64,000 nt of DNA, taken from positions 124,001 to 188,000 of the forward strand of contig JAADJZ010000012.1 in the NCBI GenBank assembly GCA_011032825.1. The letters run 5' to 3'. This document shows positions 1 through 10,440 of the stretch, piece by piece. Numbering within the stretch: the first letter of the stretch is position 1; each line of letters starts with the position of its first letter. Made by a program: the position numbers and the translations under genes. Below the pieces are notes generated by a model. The model saw nothing but the letters and a program-made list of their open reading frames with translations. It was not told where the DNA came from and made no database searches. Source of the DNA: Massariosphaeria phaeospora. Lineage: Eukaryota; Ascomycota; Dothideomycetes; Pleosporales.

Positions 1-2164
1 GAAACACTCTGGGATCTAGAACGACCGCTAGAGAAGAGCTGCCATCTAGAGCTCTTGCCTTTCGACGACCCCGAGGGAAAGAAGGTCTTCTGGCATTCCA
101 GTGCTCATATCCTTGGAGAAGCTTGCGAGCGGAGATTCGGTTGCAATTTGTGCATTGGTCCGCCGATAGAAGATGGATTCTACGTAAGTCTCTACCCAAC
201 GTCTTTGGGGCTATTTGCTAACATTTTGAATAGTACGAGGTCCGTACGCGCTACCGTCTTCGAAACTATGTGCTAAACCCTTTAGATGGCCCTCCCAGAA
301 AAGGCTGCGGTCGAGACGTCAGATCACAAGCCTCTTGAGAACATTGTCAGCAGTATTGTCAAGGAGAAGCAAGTCTTCGAACGACTCAGCCTCTCGAAAG
401 AAGACTTGTAGGTTCTAAGGCACCATCTGTCGGTATTACTGTTGCTAAACTTGTGCAGGCTGGAAATGTTCAAGTCGAACCCCTACAAACAGCACATCAT
501 CAAAGACAAAATCCCTGATGGGACATACACTACAGTCTACCGTAATGGACCTCTCATTGATCTCTGCAGGGGACCTCACGTACCACATACGGGGAGAATA
601 AAGCAGTTCAAGGTTATGAAGAACTCTGCATCCTACTTCCTAGGTGACGCCAGCAACGATAGTCTGCAACGTATCTACGGCGTATCTTTCCCAGACAAGG
701 ACCAGATGCAGGCACATCTCAAATATCTGGAGGAGGCAGCGAAGCGAGATCACCGCAAGATAGGCAAAGAGCAGGAACTGTTCTTCTTCCACGAATGGAG
801 TCCTGGCTCATGCTTCTTTCTGCCTCACGGAATGATCATCTACAACACACTGATGCAATTTCTCCGTCAAGAATACTGGAAGCGGGGCTACCAAGAGGTC
901 GGTTCGCCGAACATGTACAATTCTGCGCTATGGAAGGTCTCCGGTCATTGGCAACATTATCACGAGGACATGTTCACGTTCGACGTGGAGAAAGAAAAGT
1001 GGGCACTCAAACCAATGAATTGCCCGGGCCACTGCCTCATCTTCAAACACCGCGAACGAAGTTACCGTGAACTCCCGATTCGCATGGCTGACTTTGGTAT
1101 CCTTCACCGAAACGAGGCTTCGGGTGCACTCACTGGTCTAACGCGAGTACGACGCTTCCAACAAGACGATACGCACATCTTCTGCACGGAGGACCAGATT
1201 ACAGACGAGATATCCGGCTTGTTCGACTTCTTGAGGGAAGTGTACGGCAAGTTCGGCTTCACGTTCAAGCTGAAGCTAAGCACACGCCCGGAGGGATTCC
1301 TTGGAGAAATCGAGACGTGGAACAAAGCAGAATCAAAGTTGACGGAGGCACTCGACCAGTTCACCGCCGGCGGGGGTGGCGCCTGGGAGCTTAATCCTGG
1401 CGACGGCGCCTTCTACGGCCCGAAGATTGACATCACAATCTCTGATGCTCTAAAACGAGAGTTCCAGTGCGCTACCATCCAGCTGGACTTCCAGCTTCCC
1501 AATCAGTTCGAGCTCGAGTACATGACGTCTGAAGCCCCGGCGAAACCAAAGGAGGGCAAGGTCGAGGAGCCGAAGTCACAGGAACCAAAGTCACAGGAAC
1601 CAAAGGCCAAAGAGAAGGCAGATGGGGAAGCTGCAAAAGATGCGCCGAAGAAGATACTACCACCGGCTACGGGATATGCACGGCCTGTCATGATCCACCG
1701 TGCCATCTACGGATCTTTCGAGCGATTCATCGCGTAAGTCAATATCAGAGTCCCTCCATAAGAACACGGTTTATCTACTGACGCGCTACGCTAGCATCCT
1801 CACGGAGCACTTCGCCGGCCGCTGGCCCTTCTGGCTCTCCCCCCGCCAAATCCTCATCGTGCCCGTCATGCCCGCCGTCAACGACTACGTCAAGGAAGTG
1901 CAAGCCCAGTTCCGCGCCCAAGGCCTCCATGCCGACATCGACGTCAGCGGCAACACCATGCAGAAGAAGATCCGCAGTGGCCAGCTCCAGCTTTACAACT
2001 TCATCTTCGTCGTCGGCGCCGAGGAGCGCGACAGCAAGACGGTCAATATCCGCAATCGCGACGACCAGGCTACGCAGCAGCGCGGCGAGATTGTGCCGCT
2101 TGATGAGGCGCTGAAGAAGATGGCGCAGCTGAGGGACTCGAGGCAGATGGAGAACCGGATTTGA
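1..2164 (+). CDS. THS1: Threonyl-tRNA synthetase, cytoplasmic type (5' end outside window)
   Basis: Class II aminoacyl-tRNA synthetase that charges tRNA-Thr. I read exons at 1-183, 234-239, 286-407, 459-1733 and 1795-2164; the second is only 6 nt. The first codons give the end of the TGS domain, then the editing domain ([19 protein letters not shown]). The catalytic core follows: PMNCPGHC, motif 2 ([20 protein letters not shown]), motif 3 ([17 protein letters not shown]), then the anticodon-binding domain (PRQILIVPV) ending in MENRI. The gene is already in frame at base 1, so the start lies to the left. Unusual for the family is a Lys/Glu/Pro-rich insert of about 45 residues (about 1525-1675) between the zinc-site region and motif 3. 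It converges on the ureidoglycolate lyase gene. Identification is secure; the small exons rest on conserved sequence. Confidence 0.95.
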
Positions 2165-2442
2165 AGCGTGCGGCTTTAGAGCCTGGTGTAGGGTATGGTT
2201 TGGTGGAGTCGCGATGAGGTCGAGGATTTAGCTGGAGAATGGTTTAACCGTTTTCTGTACCAGACTCGTCTTCGGGCGCGTCGAAAAAATTCCCATGTCT
2301 GCTTCTTTTTCATCTTAGACGTGTCCGGGCCCAGCCCCAGGTTTATCGTCTCAGATTATAGGACTTAAAACCCAAACCAGGGGTTAGGGGGACACTGAAG
2401 GTAATAGGGTACATAATGCCAAGGAGAGGCTGCACCTTCGTC

Positions 2443-3399
2443 TCAGAGTTTTGCTTTTATCGAGCCAACACCAGCTTTGACTTGTACCCTGCCACTTACG
2501 TCGGACTCAACCGTGACAACCAAGCCCTCTTCTGCTTTGCTATCTGGCTTCAACTCAATCTCCTGACAGTCTTCAGCGCCTACCCCATTTGCAAACTGCA
2601 CGACGACAAACTCAATCGGCCGGTCCCCTATTACTACCATTGGCGCATGCCATGTTCCTGCCCCATATGTGACCGCTTGATTGCCCGTAGCTATAAAGGC
2701 CCTGAGGTTCTTCAGATCGGGAAGCCCAGGACCCTTCGGCCGCGCAGACGGGTGCAGGCGTTCCATCTGGTTAGGCGGTGGCGCGGCCTCGTTTGTAAAC
2801 GGCGAGGGCCGCGCCCGTGCGAATATATCGGTGATGGACCTCAGCCGCGTGACCTTGGGCGTCGGATATGGCGGCGGGCGGCCGGTACGCCTCCGTGAGG
2901 CCGAGGCTGGCAGCGTCGGGGCTACGATAACGAGGTACTGCGTATGGCGCTCAGCCTGCGCCAGTCCCATCGGGATGAACGTCTGCGTCGTGAACGGGTG
3001 TCGTTCCAAGATTCGCACATCGAACAGCTGCTTGTGCAGACTAGAGTCCTCGTCTTCGTCTTCGTCGATGTCGATGTCGCCCCAGCTCGAGGGCATGCTC
3101 GCCGACGGCTCGTGCGCGCGCAGGTTGCGCGGCGCGCACACGAACATGTTCATGGTGGCGCGGCTGGGCTTCTGGCTCGGGGCCAGCGTGTACAGGTTGG
3201 AGAGGTGTGTGACGTCGAGGTATTTGAGGGCGCTGCCTTGGTTGGCGGGGAGCGCGGTTGCGGAGGAGGAGGGGGAGGGGGAGCGCGCGCCGGCGGATTG
3301 TGCGGGGTTCTCGATTACGGTGCCGAATTGCGAGAAGGGGGCTTGGGCGAGGGTTTCGATGGGGATGCGCATGGATGGTGTAGGCATTGAGGGCGGCAT
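2443..3399 (-). CDS. DAL3: Ureidoglycolate lyase (ureidoglycolate hydrolase family)
   Basis: Predicted to cleave ureidoglycolate to glyoxylate and urea, the last dedicated step of allantoin/purine degradation. It is a single 318-residue exon. Family signatures are PFSQFGTVIENP near the N-terminus, TFIPMG and YLVIVAPTLP in the middle, and ATGNQAVTYGAGTWHAP followed by EFVVVQFANGVGAEDCQEI at the C-terminus, the cupin-like active-site face. An acidic DIDIDEDEDEDSS loop and a proline-rich loop make it longer than bacterial homologues, as is common in fungi. It is transcribed away from COG5 across a 165-bp intergenic region holding two HGATAR sites, which fits nitrogen-source control by an AreA/Nit2-type GATA factor (inference). 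Confidence 0.9.
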   Translation of the reverse strand: MPPSMPTPSMRIPIETLAQAPFSQFGTVIENPAQSAGARSPSPSSSATALPANQGSALKYLDVTHLSNLYTLAPSQKPSRATMNMFVCAPRNLRAHEPSASMPSSWGDIDIDEDEDEDSSLHKQLFDVRILERHPFTTQTFIPMGLAQAERHTQYLVIVAPTLPASASRRRTGRPPPYPTPKVTRLRSITDIFARARPSPFTNEAAPPPNQMERLHPSARPKGPGLPDLKNLRAFIATGNQAVTYGAGTWHAPMVVIGDRPIEFVVVQFANGVGAEDCQEIELKPDSKAEEGLVVTVESDVSGRVQVKAGVGSIKAKL

Positions 3400-3488
3400 G
3401 GTGAGGGTGGAGAAGCTGTGGGGGAGTCCTGAAGACGCTCAAGCCCTGGAGCTCGTGGATGTGGAAAGGACGCTAAAAGGACGCGCTA

Positions 3489-3500
3489 AGATAACGATAA
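3489..3500. promoter_or_regulatory. Tandem HGATAR (GATA-factor) sites in the DAL3/COG5 divergent promoter
   Basis: AGATAACGATAA gives two adjacent matches to HGATAR, the core bound by fungal nitrogen GATA activators (AreA/Nit2). They lie about 90-100 bp upstream of the ureidoglycolate lyase start and about 65 bp upstream of COG5. The motif is short and occurs by chance, so the support comes from tandem placement in front of an allantoin-pathway gene. Confidence 0.45.
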
Positions 3501-3564
3501 AGCCATGCACAATGGACGTCGACATCCTCCCACTACCACATAGAGTGAGTTTTTAGAGCCCACT

Positions 3565-4908
3565 ATGTCGGACAGCGAGCCGTCATACATCGACTATGAG
3601 GCATTCCTGGACCCAGACTTCTCTGCAACCTCATTTGCGAATACACTGGTCCTTGCGACCAATAACCCCTCGGACACCCCACTGGACCTCTCGACACCGC
3701 TTTCCCGAGTGCTCTTCGATGTGCAGGAGATCGATACACACATCGACACGCTGACTACGAAGTCTGCGCTTCCACTGCTAGAATACACGAGGGACCAAGC
3801 CGAGTCCAGTGGGCGCATACTGGAAGAAGTCGAGGGCCAGGTTGCTAGCTTGACGCAGTCGTACAAGACACTGGAGAAGGAAGTCATTGAGCGCTATGAG
3901 GTTGCAGAGCAAGTGCGTCTGAGTGCGGAACGCTTGTCCCAGACGGTCAAGATTGGACGGTCTATGGCACGGTGTCTGATGCTCGGGAGACAGCTCGAAG
4001 TTCGCATGTCGGAGTTGGGAGGGGTGGGTGGTGTAAAGAAGGAGGATCATAGAGCTATGGTGCGCTCTGCCGATACGCTGTTGTTGCTGCGGCAAATCTT
4101 CATGGCTATCAGACCAGGAGAAGAGGGCGAGGGGCTCGATAGGGTCAATGTGGTCAATACGCTGAAAAATGAACTGGTCAGCCCTGGAGAACGGAGCATC
4201 GCTTCGAGGGCACAGCAGGTGGTCAAGGAGTTTTCAATGTCTTCGTTGCTTACGTCTGCGGGACAGTCGTCGGCATCCACGTTCGCCCAGACCGAGGACA
4301 CAAAAGCAAGAACGACATCCGCTTTGTTAACGCTCTACTTGCTCTCACCTACGCCGTCGAATGCCACTCGGGACGGATTTCAACCGACATTACTGATCTC
4401 TGCGCTTCAAGATTATCTTCAGACAGCACTGAAGTCCTCACTCGCGTCACTCGCCCGATCGTTGTCAACATTACCGAGCCTAGACCGGACACTCTTGGAA
4501 GTCTCCGCCCGCTGTCAAAATATAGTAGCCTTGGAAGCACTTCTCCGTACCACGAAACCACCCTCACACCCTCTCCTGCATGACGAAGGCACGGATAGCA
4601 AAGCGGCACCCAACTTCCTCCAACCAACACTACAAGCCCTCGACACTTCGTCTCTGCCGTCTTACTTCTGGAGGTCTCTGGCCTCGAATCTGTCGCCCAG
4701 AGTGCAGGAGATCATGCAAAGAGGCGGGGTCTCGGGGCGCACTCTACGGTCGAACAAGGACAGGGTTAGGGATGCGATCCGCGAGTGCGTGAATCGAGGG
4801 TCGCAGTTGCCTGGGGCATCGTTGAATAAGGGTAAGGCGACTACGGCGGTGAGCTGGGAACGCGAGGCCGCGGTGATGGTGGGGGCGGTGATGGGGCAGG
4901 TGAGGTAG
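3565..4908 (+). CDS. COG5: Conserved oligomeric Golgi complex subunit 5
   Basis: Subunit of the COG tethering complex that captures vesicles recycling within the Golgi and keeps glycosyltransferases in place. Single exon, 447 residues. The N-terminal signature of the family is present: DYEAFLDPDFSATSFANTLV, then DLSTPLSRVLFDVQEIDTHI, followed by a helical/coiled-coil segment (about residues 75-150). The rest is helical with a basic C-terminus. At this length it matches compact fungal Cog5 proteins, which are much shorter than human COG5. The start ATG is the first one after the divergent promoter shared with the ureidoglycolate lyase gene. Confidence 0.88.
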   Translation: MSDSEPSYIDYEAFLDPDFSATSFANTLVLATNNPSDTPLDLSTPLSRVLFDVQEIDTHIDTLTTKSALPLLEYTRDQAESSGRILEEVEGQVASLTQSYKTLEKEVIERYEVAEQVRLSAERLSQTVKIGRSMARCLMLGRQLEVRMSELGGVGGVKKEDHRAMVRSADTLLLLRQIFMAIRPGEEGEGLDRVNVVNTLKNELVSPGERSIASRAQQVVKEFSMSSLLTSAGQSSASTFAQTEDTKARTTSALLTLYLLSPTPSNATRDGFQPTLLISALQDYLQTALKSSLASLARSLSTLPSLDRTLLEVSARCQNIVALEALLRTTKPPSHPLLHDEGTDSKAAPNFLQPTLQALDTSSLPSYFWRSLASNLSPRVQEIMQRGGVSGRTLRSNKDRVRDAIRECVNRGSQLPGASLNKGKATTAVSWEREAAVMVGAVMGQVR

Positions 4909-6190
4909 AAAGTAGAAGGATTGAAGTGTGCAAACCCGTCCAACCTTCAAGGGCAGCTGGGATCGGCCGGCCCGCCAGTGAATGGCGATGGCGCTGCCGG
5001 CAATGCTCCTTTAATAGAAACGAAACAGATGGGCTGCGGAGGACTCCAGGTCAAACGACGGAGAAACAGAAAACCAAAGTGCCAGGCAAAGAAGTTTATG
5101 CATTACGCGTACGGCGCAGGCCGCGATCCTCTAGCCAGACATGGGCGTGGCAACCACAGACAACGGTGGTCCGTAGGATGGTTGGTGGACTCCTGCTGCT
5201 GCTGATGAAGAACGGGCTTGTGGGGTGCGTGTGTGCCCCTCGTCGGCCCCTCCAGCAGCAACGTGCAGTCGACACGCGCGGGCGGCGGCTAGGCGTGGGT
5301 GGCTCCCTAAGTATGAAACGCTGCGGTCTCAATGCAGATAGGGCAATTGCGGCGCCGTTGAAGTGCCGTCGTGCAGGAGAGAAATAATCAGCACCGTCAG
5401 CAAGACAGGATACGGGTGCGCGCTGGATACTCGAAGCGGTACAGTAAGAAGTTCCAGCATGTACACCTACCTTTTGTAGGAGGTCTTTACAGGCCCTATG
5501 TAGCTGCCAAGCGTTAGTTGAGGTGGCGAGTCCTCTAGTATCCATCGGCAGCAACTCGGCCAGGGCGTGTCCGAGAGCCATCCATGTCTCCATCCCATCT
5601 CATCTCATCTCGCGCATGCGTTGCTTTGCGCTGCTTTGCGGTGGCGGTCGCTGCGAGCTGAGCACAGGCGCGACCAGGCTAGCCGAGCGGGACAGCCCTG
5701 GGCTGGGGCTTCACCTCTGGCTACTAGCGCCGCGTGATTGGATGCCGCCGACCCAACGGCCTGTCCTTTTCCTCACGCTCTCCTCACCGGCGTCCTTTTC
5801 TCCTCGCTCTCTCCGCGCTCCTCGACCCCCCCTCCTCCTCCTCTTCGTTTCCTTCGTTGTATCTTGGTATTTTACCGTCTCCCCTTCAGACCTCGCAAGT
5901 GCCGTGTCGACACCGTGCTGTTCCCCCCCGCCGGCCCCCTCGCCGACCTCCTCTCCGCGACTCCTGACCGCGAATCCCCCGCCCAGTCGAGCTCCTTTGA
6001 GGCCAGCAGGAACTGCAGGAGACTTCGATCGCACGCATTCCTCGACAAGACTGTAGAATCAGCGAAACCTATTGTGCGTCTGCTCCGCCTGTCGGGCTCA
6101 CGCCGCCGCTCGGGGACTAACCAGGCTTCCGCAGAATACCAATTCCTGCTACAACACGTCTCACCGCAGTATTCTGAAGAGACCGCCAGC
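4909..6190. other. COG5-VTS1 intergenic region and VTS1 5' leader
   Basis: No convincing gene. Open frames on both strands (for example 5096-5593 minus and 4926-5387 plus) have no recognisable domain or codon pattern. From about 5740 the plus strand is C/T-rich, typical of a fungal promoter and leader, and it includes the candidate leader intron listed separately. Confidence 0.6.
6074..6134 (+). other. Probable 5'-UTR intron of VTS1
   Basis: A 61-nt segment starts GTGCGT, has a GACTAAC branch-like motif near its 3' end, and ends CCGCAG. Without splicing, an ATG at 5738 would be in frame with the VTS1 start at 6191. Because 61 is not a multiple of three, splicing would break that frame. This supports the region being untranslated leader rather than an N-terminal extension. 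Confidence 0.5.
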
Positions 6191-8123
6191 ATGTCCGCCA
6201 GCCACATTGCTGCGAACCGGAACAGCACCCCGGAAGGCTCGAGCTCACTTCGCCCGCCAAATTCGCGCACCATCGGCGCCGGCCACCATCTGCGCGCCTC
6301 GGCCGACATGGGCGGCTTTGCGTCGCCGTTGACGAACCGCGGCGTGCGCCCGGCGTCTGAGGTGTACTTTGGACGCAACAGCATCACCTCGGGAAATCCG
6401 GACGAGATGGAGCGTGCCGCCCAGCAGTGGCTCGCCGACATCGACCAGTACGAGACGACGCTGGAGGAGATGGCAACGGCCACTCTCGACCAAGACTTCA
6501 AGGACGAGCTGAGCGCCATCGAGCAGTGGTTCCGCGTTCTTAGCGAAGCCGAGAGGACCGCTGCCCTGTATGCTCTGCTCCAGCAGACGACCCAGGTGCA
6601 GATTAGGTTCTTCATCCAAGTGCTGCAGCAGATGTCCAAGAGCCTTCCCATGTCTGGCGTACTCTCTCCTGCTAATTTCGGAGAAAAAGGTGAGAAGCCG
6701 CGTTTTGTGGTGCATGTACAACGACTGACGTGAATCAGATCCCATGACGCAGAAACTGAGCGACGCGATGAGCAAGCTGACCACCGGCGAGAACCGCAAC
6801 TCGATGGGACTCGGACGCCCTCCGCCATCGCCTGGCGCGAAGCGCAACTCTGGATTAGACACCACCACGATCCACCGCATGTTCCCGGATGCCGCTGCCG
6901 CGATTGCAAAGCAGAAGGCTGAGTTCACTGACATTACGGGGCTTGCCCCGGCCTCGAACCGCAACAGTGTTGTGGGCGACCGCAATTCTTTGGCCGCACC
7001 TACCATTTCTGCCCCTGGAGAGGGCGATAAGAAGGACAATGCTGCACCCCCTTCTCCGTGGGGGGATGGCCAGCAGTCAGCCACTCGTCCCAAGTCCTCT
7101 GGTCAACACCAACCCATGGGCCAATTCGCTCAACCACCCCCATCTGGCGGCCTTCGCTCCCCACGACTCCCACTCTCTGCCGATGGTTCAAATGTGCAGA
7201 GCACAACCCTCAACGCCCCATCCCAAGAGGGTGCGGGTATGCCCATGCTCTCGCCGGCGTATGCTGCAGGTGGAAGCTGGGCGTCTCAGTTGAGCACTCC
7301 TATGGTGGCTAACTTCGCCGCCCAACAAGGTGCAAGCCAGGCTGAGATGGTCGCCAACGCGACGGCCATGAAGTTGGCCGCCCTTTCCACTGTCAACAAC
7401 CGTATCCAATTGGATGATGTCCGCAAATACCGTCGCGCCCGGTCTTCCGAGGGCCAAGGAGCTGGAAACGCACCTTTATCCCCCGGTATGCCTGGCACTT
7501 TTCTGATGACCAACGAACGCGGCCAGGTGTTGACACCACAACAAGCTGGTGCCCTCCAGGCACAGCAACTGGCTGTCATGAACGGCCATCGTTCACGACC
7601 TAATTCTCCGGGTCTTGCTATGCATGGTGGCATGTCGACCGCGAGCTTTGCGTCACCGCAGAACAACGGTTTCCTGGCCGCTGACTATGGTGGTTCACCG
7701 CTCGTGAACAATAGTCTGGCAGGATTGAGCCTTAGCCAATTTGGCATGGGCCTCGCTGGGGATGGCCACCCTGGCTACATCTCCGATCACTCCGATATGA
7801 ACCGCGGTCGCTCTCCCCGAGGCCGGCGCGGCAGCTCCAAACCTCCAGAGGACCCCACTGACCCTTCTCTCCTCCAAGATATCCCGAGCTGGCTTAGGAG
7901 TCTCCGACTGCACAAGTACACCGATAATCTCAAGGACCTGAAATGGACCGACCTTATCGAGTTGGACGACGAGGCTTTGGAGAAGCGTGGAGTCAACGCC
8001 TTAGGTGCCCGTAGAAAGATGTTGAAGGTAAGAAAAGTCTGTGAATTTTCAGGAGCCACATGCTAACAATTCCAGGTCTTTGAGCAAGTGCAGGAGGCCA
8101 AAAGTCACGGCAAGCTGCGATAA
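6191..8123 (+). CDS. VTS1: Vts1-like SAM-domain RNA-binding post-transcriptional regulator
   Basis: Homologue of yeast Vts1/metazoan Smaug, which binds stem-loop Smaug recognition elements in mRNA and recruits deadenylation. Exons 6191-6689, 6739-8027 and 8076-8123 give 611 residues. A conserved N-terminal helical block ([20 protein letters not shown] through [20 protein letters not shown]) is followed by a long Ser/Asn/Pro/Gln-rich disordered middle with repeated RNS motifs. The SAM domain lies at about residues 540-605 ([20 protein letters not shown], then [17 protein letters not shown]). The last intron splits the final SAM helix, leaving a 16-codon terminal exon ending KSHGKLR. Start chosen at [11 protein letters not shown], just after the candidate leader intron. 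Confidence 0.92.
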
Positions 8124-9234
8124 ATCTCCTCGCCATATTTGCTGGATCATCCCAAATTGTTCGCACGCATAGATCTTCTACACCGGTTGACACTTGATAG
8201 CTGGTTGCACATGTCACTTATTCTCATATTGGCCCTTTATATGACTTTCGACGAGGTCTAAGCTTGCATATGACGTCTATGTCTAACGCGCAAACGGACC
8301 TGCTTGGATGTTGATATACACGATGGGCTCGTTATTATACCTTGTAGGCTTTGGGTTTGTCGACCTTTTTTTTTTTCGTCATTTACTCGCGTCCATGTAT
8401 CGTATGAAGATGGTCGGAGTGGAACCAAATGACGCAATCCACAATCTGAAGATTTCGCTGTTGTCTCCTTCGAACGGTGAACTCCAATCTTTCCCTGCTT
8501 TGGTCTTGATGAGGTTCTTTTTAGCATGGAAGATGGCTAGCTCTTTTCCAAGTTGCCCGAACCGCTGAATTGTAGTATAGTTACGGGACCTGACAATTCG
8601 ATACTTTCTGGCGCCATAATCCATTACCGACACCGCCACCTCCTACTTACACATATACTCCCCATACTCTTGATAGTATGAGCCATCCCAGCTCAATTCT
8701 TACCGGTTGATTTTTCTTCATGATAGTCGTATATTATATATACAGCATGGTAGGTAAAGAATGTTGAAAGAGCTAGTAACTGGCGAGGTCGTGCGATTGA
8801 TGCTGGCTAACCAGCAACGACTTTTGTTAGGGCGGCATCTTTTTAGCTTTCTGCTGTTGACTTCTGTCATTCATTCTCTAGCATTCAATCATGTGCTCGG
8901 GATATTTCACACTGGGGCCTTAAATGTGGGAATCGGTGTCCTTGTTGCACTCACGTCTACTTGGCCGCCAAGCTATGGAGTGGAGAGGCTCTTCTTTGTT
9001 GTTCACCTACGACAAAGAAGTTGCCACGCACAATGGGTATTGCACCATTGTCCTATTGTACTATTGTACTTTCTACTTTGTTCGAGCACATCGTCGCTAC
9101 GGGTTCCCGTTTCTCCATCTCTTATAAACTATCCGTTCCTTTTGTGTGCATACTTGCAGCGGACCCATACATTAATCTTCTTGCCTATTTGACACATTTC
9201 CAAGCCGACGCATAACCACACACATTTTCCAAAT
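8124..9234. other. Intergenic, VTS1 to GH16
   Basis: AT-richer DNA with the VTS1 3' UTR at the left and the GH16 promoter at the right. Short open frames such as 8761-9192 show no family motif. A T-run is present near 8368-8377. Nothing else recognised. Confidence 0.6.
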
Positions 9235-10440
9235 ATGCGCACTCCGACTCTATCCACGGCGCTGGCCGCCGTATTCGCCGTCAGCGGCACACTATCGACC
9301 GCGCACGATGCTCCTGCTCCCGCTCCCTACACACTAACCGACGACCTCTCCTACGAGAACTTCTTCGCCAACTTCGAGCTCTTCAGCGGTCCCGACCCGA
9401 CCAAGGGCTTCGTTTCCTACCAGAACCTGACCGCGGCCATCGACCAGCAGCTGATCGGCTACCTCGACGACACGCAGTCCGTCTACATGGGCGTCGACTT
9501 CGCGAACAAGACGCCCGGAGGCCGGCCCTCGGTGCGCCTCGAGAGCACCAAGAGCTGGAACCACGGACTGCTGCTCGCGGATATCAAACACATGCCGGAT
9601 AGCACGTGCGGCACGTGGCCCGCGTTTTGGCTGCTGGGCGCGAAGGACGAGTGGCCGCAGGGCGGCGAGATCGATGTGCTGGAGGGCGTGAATGATTATG
9701 AGAATAATGCGGTTACGCTGCATACGGGCGCGGACTGCGTCGTCGATAACTCGACGATGGGCAGTGCGCAGGCGAGCGCGGATGGCGTTGATGCTGGGTT
9801 CTCGGGCTTCTTGGTTACGGACGACTGCGATGTCAATGCGGCTGACCAGTCCAAGAACAAGGGCTGTAGCATCGCTGCACCGGCGCACGCGCCGGGCTCG
9901 TCCAACTCTTCCACTTCCTCTTCATCATCCACGCCCTCCTCCCTCGCCACCTACGGCACCGCCTTCAACGCTGCCGGCGGCGGCATCTACGCCCTCGAAT
10001 GGCTGCCCACCAGCATAATCGTGTGGTTCATCCCCTCTTCCTCCTCCTCCACCACCAACCCCCTCTACACCTCCCTCCTCACCACTTCCTCGCCCGACCC
10101 CTCCACCTTCGGCGTCCCCATCGCGCGGTTCCAGGGCCACGGCTGCGACATGGCGGCCAAGTTCCGCGACCTCAAGATCGTGTTCGACACGACGTTTTGC
10201 GGCGAGTGGGCGGGGCAGGAGTGGGACAAGAGTTGCAAGGCCAAGACGGGGGTTAGTACGTGTGAGGCGTATGTGAGGGAGAATCCGGAGGTGTTTGAGA
10301 GTGCGTTTTGGGAGGTGGGTGCGTTGAAGTGGTTTCAGAGGGGGAGGGGCAGGGACAGGGACAGGGAGAGGGAGAGGGGAAGACGAGTGCGAGGGTTGCG
10401 GAGAGGAGGCGGAGGGCGTATTGGTGAGGGGAGCGGCTGA
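9235..10440 (+). CDS. Secreted GH16 endo-1,3(4)-beta-glucanase
   Basis: Predicted extracellular glycoside hydrolase family 16 enzyme acting on beta-1,3/1,4-glucans of plant or fungal walls. A signal peptide covers about residues 1-23. SYENFFANFELFSGPDPTKG and FVSYQN are typical of fungal mixed-linkage glucanases, and the catalytic motif GGEIDVLEG places nucleophile E145, D147 and acid/base E150. Conserved HTGADC and the late region HGCDMAAKFRDLKIVFDTTF follow. A Ser-rich insertion (about residues 222-236) lies in a loop. The family fold should end near residue 365; the remaining Arg/Gly tail (RGRDRDRERERGRR) is encoded by a purine microsatellite and is atypical of a secreted enzyme. It is a single exon. 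Confidence 0.9.
   Translation: MRTPTLSTALAAVFAVSGTLSTAHDAPAPAPYTLTDDLSYENFFANFELFSGPDPTKGFVSYQNLTAAIDQQLIGYLDDTQSVYMGVDFANKTPGGRPSVRLESTKSWNHGLLLADIKHMPDSTCGTWPAFWLLGAKDEWPQGGEIDVLEGVNDYENNAVTLHTGADCVVDNSTMGSAQASADGVDAGFSGFLVTDDCDVNAADQSKNKGCSIAAPAHAPGSSNSSTSSSSSTPSSLATYGTAFNAAGGGIYALEWLPTSIIVWFIPSSSSSTTNPLYTSLLTTSSPDPSTFGVPIARFQGHGCDMAAKFRDLKIVFDTTFCGEWAGQEWDKSCKAKTGVSTCEAYVRENPEVFESAFWEVGALKWFQRGRGRDRDRERERGRRVRGLRRGGGGRIGEGSG
10338..10381 (+). repeat. Purine microsatellite (GGGACA/GGGAGA) at the 3' end of the GH16 gene
   Basis: Hexamer-like repeats of GGGACAGGGACAGGGAGA type run through the last codons of the glucanase and encode its RDRDRERER tail. Confidence 0.8.

Noticed and set aside
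5096..5593. 165-codon minus-strand open frame between COG5 and VTS1
   Set aside because: No domain, no codon-usage signal, and it lies in a promoter-like region.
8761..9192. 143-codon plus-strand frame with hydrophobic segments
   Set aside because: Composition reflects T-rich intergenic DNA; no recognisable family or good start context.
9334..9888. Long open frame antisense to the GH16 gene
   Set aside because: A shadow of strong third-position GC bias in the real gene; the sense strand has clear catalytic motifs.
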